Source: Gemmatimonadota bacterium
GTDB taxonomy: Bacteria > Gemmatimonadota > Gemmatimonadetes > Longimicrobiales > Gaopeijiaceae
Reading direction: 5' to 3'
Assembly (NCBI GenBank): GCA_022825135.1
Contig: JAJDYN010000022.1
Location: forward strand, 1 to 64,000
Length of the DNA: 64,000 nucleotides
Below, piece by piece: positions 56,822-64,000 of this stretch (within the stretch, counting starts at the first letter, position 1; every line of letters begins with the position of its first letter). The notes beneath the pieces are model-generated. The model worked only from the letters and a program-made list of their open reading frames with translations, searched no databases and was not told the DNA's origin. The translations under genes and the position numbers were made by a program.

Positions 56822-56970
56822 ATCGATCCCCTCGGCACGACGCACTCCATCGCCTGCCCTGTAACCGCCGTCGGGGCGTTCGCCCGGTACCCTACCCCGG
56901 AGCCCTCGCTCGTGCGACATTGCGGGCCCGAACCCGCGTCACCCCCGCACCCATCCCCATCCCCCCGCGC

Positions 56971-58005
56971 ATGCGCTCTCGCACGCTCGTGCCCACCCTC
57001 GGCGCGTTCCTCGAAAGCGAGGAGGCCGCCCCTTCGTCCGAACCCCCGGACTGGGTTCACGTGCTCGCCGGCCTCGCCCGCGCAGGCACTCGCATCGCCC
57101 GGGTGGTGGCGCGCACGGGGCTGACCGGCACCCTCCCGCGCACCGGCGACCGCAACGTCCACGGAGAGGCCGCCACCCGCATCGACAAGTACGCCCACAA
57201 CGCGGTCGTGGAGGAGGTCGCCGACGCCGAAATGCTGTGCTGCATCATCTCCGAGGAGGCCGAGGACCTCATGCCTGTCCCGTCGAGTCATCCGGACGGA
57301 GGCTGCATCCTCGCGCTGGATCCCCTCGACGGGTCGTCCAACCTGGGGGTCAACGTCCCGGTGGGCACCATCTTCTCCCTGCTGCCGCGCTCCCCGTCCG
57401 ACGATGCGACCGGTGCCGGCCTCACGCTCCCGGAAATCCTCCGGCCCGGCCGCGACCAGATCGCCGCGGGATACATCCTGTACGGGGCCGCCACCGTGCT
57501 GGTCTACACCAGCGGGCGCGGCGTGCACGGGTTCATCCGCGACCCCGAGAGCGGCGAGTTCCTCCTCAACCGGCGCAACATCCGCATCCCCTCGCCGTCC
57601 GCCCGACACTACTCGACCAACGAGGCCTACACGCGGCGGTGGGATCCGCGCCAGCACGAACTCGTGCGCCACTTCAAGCAGCCTCCGCCGGAGGGAACCA
57701 AGGGCTTCTCGGCGCGCTACATCGGCTCGCTGGTGGCCGATATCCACCGCACTCTGCTGGTGGGCGGACTCTTCATGTATCCCGCCTTCCGGGGGAAGCC
57801 GGAGGGGAAGCTGCGCCTGATGTACGAGGCGGCGCCCATGGCCCTGATCATGGAGCAGGCGGGAGGAAGGGCCACCAACGGCACCGGGGACATCCTCGAC
57901 ATCCGTCCCCGGGAGATTCACCAGCGTACTCCGCTCTTCGCGGGAACGCGGGAGCTGGTGGATGTTGCCGCCTCCCACCTCGAAGGAGAAGCGGCGGGCT
58001 CATAG
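56971..58005 (+). CDS. fbp: Class I fructose-1,6-bisphosphatase
   Basis: The 344-residue enzyme hydrolyses fructose-1,6-bisphosphate in gluconeogenesis. The ATG at 56971 is chosen because residues before it are proline-rich and unlike the family; a TTG at 56920 is an alternative. Metal and substrate motifs are ISEEAED, LDPLDGSSNLGVN near residue 130 and the YEAAPMALIMEQAGGRA segment near the C-terminus. The arginine and tyrosine phosphate ligands (TNEAYTRRW, KGFSARYIGSLVAD) are present. The gene stands alone and converges on the minus-strand LRR gene with a gap of 34 bases. Confidence 0.95.
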   Translation: MRSRTLVPTLGAFLESEEAAPSSEPPDWVHVLAGLARAGTRIARVVARTGLTGTLPRTGDRNVHGEAATRIDKYAHNAVVEEVADAEMLCCIISEEAEDLMPVPSSHPDGGCILALDPLDGSSNLGVNVPVGTIFSLLPRSPSDDATGAGLTLPEILRPGRDQIAAGYILYGAATVLVYTSGRGVHGFIRDPESGEFLLNRRNIRIPSPSARHYSTNEAYTRRWDPRQHELVRHFKQPPPEGTKGFSARYIGSLVADIHRTLLVGGLFMYPAFRGKPEGKLRLMYEAAPMALIMEQAGGRATNGTGDILDIRPREIHQRTPLFAGTRELVDVAASHLEGEAAGS

Positions 58006-58039
58006 TCGTACTACCGGGGCTGCGCCAGCCGGCAGCCTC

Positions 58040-59029
58040 CTACGGGCAGGTCGACGTCACCGTGGCGCGCTTCGCTCTGAGCATGTCGATGTCCTCGCAG
58101 GAGACGGCGGTTCGCTCGAGCTTCACCTCGTCATCCCTGCCGACTCCCGGGTTGTCGAGGAGCGGCTGAATGTCGCTCAGTTCCCGGTTGTCGTGGAGAT
58201 GCAGGGTGGTCAGATAGATCATATCGATGAGCGGGCTGAGGTCGGTGACCGCGGTCCGCTCGAGGCCGATGATCAGCAGGTTGTCGAGTTCGGTCAGCGC
58301 CGACAGGCCCGAGAGGGTGTTTCGGCCGACATCCAGCGTCTGAAGCGCCCACAGGCCGACGATTGGATCGAGGTCGGCAATGTCGTTGTTGTAGAGTTCC
58401 AGCCGCAGCAGCGATTCGAGTCCCGCAAGCGGCGTGAGATCGCTGATCCGGTTGTGCGACCCGCCGAGCTGTTCGAGCTGGCTCATGTTGCGGACGGGCG
58501 ACAGGTCGGAGACCTGGTTTTCGCCGAAGCTGAGCGCGAACATGCTGGTCAGCCCGGCAAGCGGGCTCAGGTCCGTGATCGCATTCTCGCGCACGTCCAG
58601 GTATTCGAGACCCGTCAGTGCGGCGAGCGGTCCCAGGTCCTCGATCCCGTTCTGCGCAGCCAGGAACTCGGTGAGCCCGATCAGGTTCTCGATTCCCGAG
58701 AGGTTGCGGATGCCTGTGGCGTTGACCCCCAGGGACTCGAGGGAAGCCACGCGTCCGCAGGTAAGCGATTCCTCCGGGGCGAGGTCGAGAGCGGCACGCA
58801 CGCCGGCTTCGAGCGCCGGATCGGCAAAGGCCGGGACCGCGCTCGAGTCCGAGCCGCAGCGCTCGCCGGGGCTCAGGACAGGTCCCGTCGCGTCGCCGCA
58901 CGCGCACAGCGCCAACATGGCTCCCGAAGCCCAGGCACGTGCCCCTGCAGGAACCGGAGCACGCCCCCGCCGCCCGCCCGGGGGATGGTGATCGCGTCCG
59001 CCCGGCCGAGTCCTCAACGATCCGGTCAT
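58040..59029 (-). CDS. Leucine-rich-repeat lipoprotein (internalin/SDS22-type)
   Basis: The protein has 329 residues from an ATG at 59029, shared with the TGA of the upstream gene in an ATGA overlap. Residues 35-44 contain a hydrophobic stretch ending in LCAC, a likely lipobox. After a short cap, about nine 22-residue repeats run from near 94 to 300, with the consensus L-x-x-L-x-L-x-x-N-x-I-x-D-L-x-P-L. Such horseshoe proteins bind other proteins. The unusually long basic N-terminus before the hydrophobic stretch is atypical for a lipoprotein signal, so a start nearer residue 34 is possible. The partner is unknown. Confidence 0.83.
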   Translation of the reverse strand: MTGSLRTRPGGRDHHPPGGRRGRAPVPAGARAWASGAMLALCACGDATGPVLSPGERCGSDSSAVPAFADPALEAGVRAALDLAPEESLTCGRVASLESLGVNATGIRNLSGIENLIGLTEFLAAQNGIEDLGPLAALTGLEYLDVRENAITDLSPLAGLTSMFALSFGENQVSDLSPVRNMSQLEQLGGSHNRISDLTPLAGLESLLRLELYNNDIADLDPIVGLWALQTLDVGRNTLSGLSALTELDNLLIIGLERTAVTDLSPLIDMIYLTTLHLHDNRELSDIQPLLDNPGVGRDDEVKLERTAVSCEDIDMLRAKRATVTSTCP

Positions 59030-59487
59030 GGAATCACGCTCCAGATGAACCGCAAGCCGGGCGCGAGCTTGACCACCGGCGGCTCGGGCGTCTGCTGCCC
59101 GCCGCCGTGTTTGCCGACGGTCCGCGCCCAGCTGATGGAAATCGCCAGGAAGCCGGCGGCCATACCGGCGGTCTTGACCGGGTCGAACCGCGGGACCTCG
59201 AAACCGTGCACGTCCGACAACCGCACGCCTCGCCTGGGAGGCGCGAAGGGTCCGACCGCCACCCGAGCGGAAGCCGACACGATCGAGTCGTTCACCACGA
59301 TCGGGCGCCGGATCGTCATCTGGTCTCCGGTCGCGGCCGTCAGGCGGACCTCCGGAGGACTCTCGCGGGCAATCCAGCTCCCCGGGGTGTCCATCACCGG
59401 CTGCCAGCTCTTGCATCCCGATAACAGCACCAGGGCGAGGAAGGCCGCAGTCGAAAACAGGCGTTGCCGGAAATCCCCGTTCTTCAT
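59026..59487 (-). CDS. Small lipoprotein of unknown function
   Basis: The 153-residue protein starts at an ATG at 59487 with GGGAGGTG about nine bases upstream. A classic signal ends in the lipobox LLSGC (21-25), so residue 25 should be lipidated. The mature part is mainly beta (TIRRPIVVNDSIVSASARVAV), followed by a hydrophobic stretch (GMAAGFLAISISWA) near 115-130. I recognise no family. The four-base overlap with the LRR gene suggests that the two are made together and may act at the same membrane. Confidence 0.7.
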   Translation of the reverse strand: MKNGDFRQRLFSTAAFLALVLLSGCKSWQPVMDTPGSWIARESPPEVRLTAATGDQMTIRRPIVVNDSIVSASARVAVGPFAPPRRGVRLSDVHGFEVPRFDPVKTAGMAAGFLAISISWARTVGKHGGGQQTPEPPVVKLAPGLRFIWSVIP

Positions 59488-59615
59488 GGCTTGTGCACCT
59501 CCCTGCGTGGTGGCCTGACTGAAGCACTCGCCCCTTGCCGTGTTCCAGAACATATCCGAGGCGGTTGTGTACCTCCAGACTACACCAAGCTGTTCCCACG
59601 TTGCCCGGGGTGATC

Positions 59616-60137
59616 ATGACCTTCCCGACTCTCTCGCGGCCCTGGCGGGTCGCCCGACCCCGGACCTCGTGGGTCTCCCACTCCGTCCGCCGCTCACAGG
59701 CGACCGCTGCGGCGCCTTGCGGCGCCCTGCTTGTGCTCCTGGTCGCGGCCTGCGGTGGCGGTGCCGGCGGCGCTCCCGCGAACGCGCCGGATGCGCCCGC
59801 CGCCGATGAACCTCAGGCCCGTTCCTATCCCCCCAACGAGGTCTCGCGCGCCGAGATCGACGAACGAGGGGCGAACGCGCACACCGCGATGCAGTTTCTC
59901 CGCCGGGTCCGGCCGGCATGGCTGCGCTCGCGCGGCTCCAACTCCCTGACTTCCGCCGGCGCCATGTACCCCGTCGTGTACATCGACAACATCCGCCGGC
60001 CGGGCGGCCTGAGCGCGCTCTTCCAGGTCCCCCTGAGCGAGGTTCGACGGATGGAGTTCATCGGGCCCGGCGACGCCACCACGCGCTGGGGCACGGGCCA
60101 TCAGTCCGGGGTGATCCTGATCGCTACCGGCCGCTGA
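59616..60137 (+). CDS. Lipoprotein resembling an isolated TonB-receptor plug
   Basis: The product is 174 residues from an ATG at 59616 (a GTG at 59610 is also possible). A lipobox LVAAC lies at 42-46, after an arginine-rich leader. The C-terminal 60 residues read like the second half of a TonB plug: YPVVYIDNIRRP, LSEVRRMEFIGPGDATTRWG, then GVILIATGR, matching the IESIEVIKGP...YGTEAANGVI pattern of the SusC gene at the right edge. No barrel follows. It is divergent from the lipoprotein pair and ends at a bidirectional terminator facing SusD. A regulatory or docking role is only a guess. Confidence 0.65.
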   Translation: MTFPTLSRPWRVARPRTSWVSHSVRRSQATAAAPCGALLVLLVAACGGGAGGAPANAPDAPAADEPQARSYPPNEVSRAEIDERGANAHTAMQFLRRVRPAWLRSRGSNSLTSAGAMYPVVYIDNIRRPGGLSALFQVPLSEVRRMEFIGPGDATTRWGTGHQSGVILIATGR

Positions 60138-60171
60138 CGGTCATCCTGCCCCAGCGAGGCGCCAGAAAAGA

Positions 60172-60215
60172 AACCGGAGGCAGGGCCCGCGGGGGCCCGC
60201 CTCCGGTTCTTTCTT
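60172..60215. terminator. Bidirectional terminator between the plug-like gene and susD
   Basis: AACCGGAGGC (60172-60181) pairs perfectly with 60199-60208 and encloses a further GGG/CCC stem. TTCTTTCTT follows on the + strand, and the other side shows TTTCTTTTC on the minus strand. It lies between convergent genes. Confidence 0.8.
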
Positions 60216-60282
60216 CCGGAGAAGAAGTCAGATCCTCCGGATCCTCCTCCCCTTTCGAAAGCTGCCGATCACATGCGGATCA

Positions 60283-61599
60283 TCAGCCGCCCGTGATGGT
60301 GGTGTTGTTCTGGAACTCCGTTGCCGGCAGGTCGAAGCACAGCTGGTTTCCGTACACGGCGCCAAAGCCGTCGTCCTGGCCGATCGGCGGATAGGGCCGG
60401 ACCCCGAGGCGCCTCAGGTCCCACAGGTGGTGTCCCTCGAGGAACAACTCCGCGGCGCGCTCCTCGATGAGCTGGTCCATCATGCCGTTCATGTCCATCA
60501 TGGCCATATGGGGCGACAGGCCGGCGTTCGCACGCAGCGTGTTGAAGATCGACGACGCCTGGTCGTAGTTGCCCGCTTCGATGGCGGCCTCGGCGATGAT
60601 CAGCTGTGCCTCCTCCCAGCTGGCCAGCTGCACGGGAGAACTCGCACTCTGATACTTCTCGGCAAACCAGAGGGCGATGCCGGTGTTGGGGTGGCCCTCC
60701 TCCTGGTCGGTCACCGCGACGCGCGTGTCCAGTTCCTGCATGCAATCCGACATCATGTCGTCGGGCCAGGGGAAGTTGCAGGGGAAGTCCCGGTAGGGCT
60801 CCGCCACCGTGACCATGTTGTTGTCGATGTTGAACTCCCACTGCTTGTTCTTGGTGACCGATTCGGCGCCGGAATACTCGAGCAGCCACTCGAATCCCTC
60901 CGGCACCGCGCTTGCGGTGCCCGCGGCCGCCGACGTCTGCCCCAGATTGAGCTGCGTCCGGGCCTTGCCGACCCGCACGGCGTTGAGCAGGTCGCCGGAA
61001 GCCCCGGCCGCCGCGGACTGGTCGAAGCGTTCGATCGCCACGCCGAAGGCGTCGGCGGGGCTGACGACGGGCCCGTTTTCGGTCACGACCAGCTCGCACA
61101 TCGATTCCGCGAACAGGGTGTAGGTGTAGCCGGCGTACATCGCCACCTCGGCGATCATGGCCGTCCGGTCGGGGACGTCTGCGTCCGTCCACTCGTTCAG
61201 CAGCCCCAGCACGTAGTCGGCGAGCCAGCGCGTCCTTGAGAGCGGACGGTAGATCGCCGGGCTGAAGGTGTCCCCGCAGTCGCGCTGCGCGTACTGGGAG
61301 CCGTAGCCGCTGGTGTCGTGGATGCGGGCGTCCCAGATGTTGGAAATGGTATTGTTGGAAGCGTCCCGCCACTCGTTTCCGGTGAGGGCGCTCGCGGTCG
61401 CGTGATAGGTATGGGCGCAGCGGAACTCGTTGGCCACGCTGGCGACGAGAAGCTGAGCCGAATTCGGGTTCTCCAGGTCGCTCGCCACCACCCGGGAAGG
61501 CTCCTCCACGCTCAGCAGCTCGTCGAGCGCGTCACACGACGCGAGCAGCGCGATGGGCGCGAGGACGAGGGCGGAAGCCTTGATCATCTGCTTAATCAT
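60283..61599 (-). CDS. SusD/RagB family nutrient-binding outer-membrane lipoprotein
   Basis: The 438-residue protein has a lipoprotein signal ending in LLASC (18-22). The body is alpha-helical with TPR-like units. The family C-terminal signature is present: LIEERAAELFLEGHHLWDLRRLG, as in RagB/SusD. SusD-type proteins cap a SusC transporter and deliver glycans, peptides or other large nutrients. It follows susC by 12 bases on the same strand, so the two form one unit. The substrate cannot be read, and no glycoside hydrolase or peptidase gene accompanies the visible part. Confidence 0.92.
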   Translation of the reverse strand: MIKQMIKASALVLAPIALLASCDALDELLSVEEPSRVVASDLENPNSAQLLVASVANEFRCAHTYHATASALTGNEWRDASNNTISNIWDARIHDTSGYGSQYAQRDCGDTFSPAIYRPLSRTRWLADYVLGLLNEWTDADVPDRTAMIAEVAMYAGYTYTLFAESMCELVVTENGPVVSPADAFGVAIERFDQSAAAGASGDLLNAVRVGKARTQLNLGQTSAAAGTASAVPEGFEWLLEYSGAESVTKNKQWEFNIDNNMVTVAEPYRDFPCNFPWPDDMMSDCMQELDTRVAVTDQEEGHPNTGIALWFAEKYQSASSPVQLASWEEAQLIIAEAAIEAGNYDQASSIFNTLRANAGLSPHMAMMDMNGMMDQLIEERAAELFLEGHHLWDLRRLGVRPYPPIGQDDGFGAVYGNQLCFDLPATEFQNNTTITGG

Positions 61600-61611
61600 G
61601 ACAAGCCTCCT

Positions 61612-64000
61612 TTACATGCCCAGGCGGACGGTGAGGGTGATGGAGGTCAGCGGTGGAACCGCGGAGTCCTCCTGCGGCTCCCGGTTGCCCGAGAAGGTGT
61701 TGCTCGGGTCCACGACCTCGGGATCGTGGTGCGGCCACTCCGGCCAGTTGGTCCACAGCATGGCCAGATTGCGGGCGGAGAGGCTCAGGCTGCCCCGGGT
61801 CGACCGCACCACACCGAGCCAGTCCTGCGGCATCTGGTAGGTGAGGGAGAGTTCGCGGAAGCGGACGAACGACGCCTCGTTTACCCAGAGGTCGTACTCG
61901 CCCGTGGAACCGAACTGCGCCTCGGCGACCAGGCGGATGTCGTGGTCGAACGGGTAGGCGGTGAGTTCGCTCTGCTGGATGGCGCCGTACCTCCACCAGC
62001 CCTGCAGGTCGTACTTGGTCTGGCCGATCTTGCCCTGAACCAGCGCGTCCACCGTCAGCCGCTCACCGATGGTGAACGAAGATCCCACTGAGATCTCCAG
62101 GTTCGGGTCCGGATGCCCCTGGTAGATCCACGCCTCCTCGTTGCACGGGATGTAGGGGGCGCTGTCGTCCTCGTCGACCGAGTGGCAGAGGAGCGTCTCG
62201 CGGTTGATCTGATCGGAGCCCGGGAGGAACTCGGCGAACGCGACGCTGGGCGCGAACAGCGAACCCACCGGATAGCCTTCGTGGTGGCGCGTGGTCCATC
62301 CCAGCTGGAGGAAGCAGCTGTCCCTCAGCTCCGGCTTTCCGCTGCACGGCAGACCCAGGTTCTCGACCCGGTTCCGGTTGGTGCTGGCGTTGACGATCAG
62401 GTCCCAATCCAGCGTGCTCGACTCCAGGACGCGGGCGGAAAGCCCGACCTCGACGCCCCGGTTGCTGACCTCGCCGATGTTGACGAACTGCTGGGCGAGG
62501 AATCCGGTCGACGGCGGGCGATTACGCGCGACGATGGCGTCCTTGGTGCGCTGGTCGTAGTAGGTGAAGTCGATGGTGACGCGGTCGTTGAAGAAGCTGG
62601 CGTCGAAGCCGGCCTCGATCTCGACGCCGCGCTCGGGACCCAGCTCCGAGTTCCCGGGATCGTTCGGCCTCACGGTCGCCGAGCCCGCGGGAGACGCGCG
62701 CGTGGCGAAGGTGCGCAGCGCGGCGAAGGCGTCGGGCTGCTGGCCCGACTCGCCGTAGGCGGCGCGCAGGCGGAAGGAGTTGGCAAACCCGGTGCCGCCG
62801 TCGGCGACCACCCATGAGCCGCTCACTTTCGGGTAGACGATCAGGTCGAAGTCCTCACCGAACGCGCTGTTGTCGTCGGCGCGCACGGCGCCGGTCAGGA
62901 ACAGCCGGTCCTGCCAGCCGAACTGCTGCTGCAGGTAGACGCCCACCGTGTTGTTCTCGACGAAGCCATCGAATCCGAAGCGCTCGGCGGTGGCGTTCAC
63001 GCTCGAGAGGCCGAGCGCAGGGAAGCGGTTGCCGTCCGCGGACACGTCCTCGATGGTCCTGGTGTAGACCTGGAACCCGACCGAGGTCGTGGAGAGGATG
63101 TCGGCGGTCAGGTCGCGGGTACCGGAGGCCGCGTAGTCCCAGGTGGTGTAGACGACCGCCTCGCGATTCGCGAAGCGCCCGCCCGCGGCCGCGTTCGTCG
63201 ACCAGAACTGGGCCGACTCCGGCGTCAGGAAGGGCTGCAGCTGATCTTCGAGCTGATCGGTCACGTCCAGCCCGAAGGTGAACCGGTGGGTGAGCCAGTC
63301 GAAGGGGGTATGCGACGCCGTCAGGCCGGCCGTCATGCGGTTGGCGTTGTTGTAGTAGTTGTTCCTCTCGTACATCGCCTCGGGCGTGTACCGCCTGTAG
63401 CCTCTGCGCGGGGTGCCGAGCGTCGTCGGAGTGGCTCGGATCGCCTCCTCGTACGGCTGATCGCCGCCCAGCCGGATGCGCGTAAGCGCGACGCCGGCAT
63501 TGGCCGAGAGCGTCAGGTCCTCGCTGGGCTGCGCCTGGACGTTCACGCGGCCGTTGTACTTCTTGGCCCAGCTGTCCTCGGTCACGCCCCGGTCCGAAGA
63601 CGCGGATCCGGCCACGAAGTACTGGAACAGGTCGGACCCTCCGGAGAGGTCGATGCCGTAGTACTGGGTGTGTCCAGTGTCGAACATGAGATCCTGCTCG
63701 GCCGGGTAGTCGCGGAACATGTTGATCTCTTCGAGCTGCCCCGAGATGTTGCTCACCCCGTAGTTGGTGGGCGTGCGGCCGGCCGGATCCCTGAACCACT
63801 GCGCACCCTGACGGAAGGTGAAGTTCCACTGGGCGTCGCCGACGGCCCCCATCTTGGTCTTGATGTTGATGACCCCGTTGGCCGCCTCGGTGCCGTAGAG
63901 CGTGGCCGCCGCCGGCCCCTTGATGACCTCGATGCTCTCGATCATCGCCGGGTCGAGATCATCGATGCGCGAGACGTCGCGCGAGCCGCTCTCCATCCGG
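61612..64000 (-). CDS. SusC/RagA-type TonB-dependent receptor (5' end outside window)
   Basis: About 796 residues of the C-terminal part are visible; the frame is open at the right edge, and the signal peptide, carboxypeptidase-like domain and most of the plug lie beyond. The remaining plug end (DPAMIESIEVIKGPAAATLYG, then ANGVINIKT) is canonical. It is followed by alternating barrel strands such as WNFTFRQGAQWF and VYLQQQFGWQDRLFLTGAVR, and the final strand ends in LTVRLGM, slightly different from the usual terminal aromatic. Such receptors import nutrients with energy from TonB. The downstream SusD completes the pair. The start codon and any regulator are outside the window. Confidence 0.93.
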   Translation of the reverse strand, partial: RMESGSRDVSRIDDLDPAMIESIEVIKGPAAATLYGTEAANGVINIKTKMGAVGDAQWNFTFRQGAQWFRDPAGRTPTNYGVSNISGQLEEINMFRDYPAEQDLMFDTGHTQYYGIDLSGGSDLFQYFVAGSASSDRGVTEDSWAKKYNGRVNVQAQPSEDLTLSANAGVALTRIRLGGDQPYEEAIRATPTTLGTPRRGYRRYTPEAMYERNNYYNNANRMTAGLTASHTPFDWLTHRFTFGLDVTDQLEDQLQPFLTPESAQFWSTNAAAGGRFANREAVVYTTWDYAASGTRDLTADILSTTSVGFQVYTRTIEDVSADGNRFPALGLSSVNATAERFGFDGFVENNTVGVYLQQQFGWQDRLFLTGAVRADDNSAFGEDFDLIVYPKVSGSWVVADGGTGFANSFRLRAAYGESGQQPDAFAALRTFATRASPAGSATVRPNDPGNSELGPERGVEIEAGFDASFFNDRVTIDFTYYDQRTKDAIVARNRPPSTGFLAQQFVNIGEVSNRGVEVGLSARVLESSTLDWDLIVNASTNRNRVENLGLPCSGKPELRDSCFLQLGWTTRHHEGYPVGSLFAPSVAFAEFLPGSDQINRETLLCHSVDEDDSAPYIPCNEEAWIYQGHPDPNLEISVGSSFTIGERLTVDALVQGKIGQTKYDLQGWWRYGAIQQSELTAYPFDHDIRLVAEAQFGSTGEYDLWVNEASFVRFRELSLTYQMPQDWLGVVRSTRGSLSLSARNLAMLWTNWPEWPHHDPEVVDPSNTFSGNREPQEDSAVPPLTSITLTVRLGM

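Overview
The window is GC-rich (about 70% by eye) bacterial chromosome, densely coded and mostly on the + strand. The best guess at host is a Gemmatimonadota-like bacterium, possibly of the sponge-symbiont kind. The reasons are a complete division/cell-wall cluster, a MurE with the meso-diaminopimelate motif, a SusC/SusD pair and lipoproteins that indicate an outer membrane, and many GTG/TTG starts. This assignment rests on gene content alone.

Left part (1-12.1 kb). Two very large surface-type genes lie on the minus strand. The first is a seven-domain fibronectin-III protein that runs off the left edge into what looks like the start of a beta-barrel. The second is a 1468-residue protein of SdrD/carboxypeptidase-regulatory repeats with no signal peptide and a short AT-rich start. 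Directly upstream of the second comes mobile DNA: a complete P4-type tyrosine integrase, a short-chain dehydrogenase, the catalytic-domain remnant of a second integrase, an orphan 221-residue protein, and about 0.8 kb without genes. This ends exactly at the 3' half of a tRNA-Val(TAC) gene (12062-12103), the kind of scar such integrases leave. An HU gene follows.

12.7-22 kb. An operon encodes a molybdopterin enzyme: a fused four-cluster ferredoxin/NrfD membrane subunit, the catalytic subunit, and a TorD-type chaperone. After it come a DUF4097 envelope protein built on a repeated DTGSGS motif, a hotdog thioesterase, and an exported TPR protein with a readable promoter and a strong terminator.

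22-44.7 kb. The division and cell-wall cluster runs mraZ-rsmH-ftsL-ftsI-murE-murF-mraY-murD-ftsW-murG-murC-ftsQ-ftsA-ftsZ. It continues without a break into a LytM/M23 peptidase, a VWA-type membrane protein, ftsY and recG. Most junctions overlap by 4-8 bases, which implies coupled translation. Together these genes make lipid II, build the septum and insert membrane proteins. murB and ddl are not in the cluster.

45-55.7 kb. asnS converges on mazG with overlapping 3' ends. Next is an overlapping run: alr, a cytidine deaminase read in frame into a lipoprotein-like domain, an outer-membrane barrel protein, miaB, a LapA-domain protein and comEC.

55.8-64 kb. A Xre/ParS-RES toxin-antitoxin pair has a perfect 16-bp palindrome before the antitoxin start. 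It is followed by fructose-1,6-bisphosphatase, two overlapping minus-strand lipoprotein genes (one with leucine-rich repeats), a small lipoprotein resembling an isolated TonB-plug, and a minus-strand SusD/SusC pair whose susC runs off the right edge.
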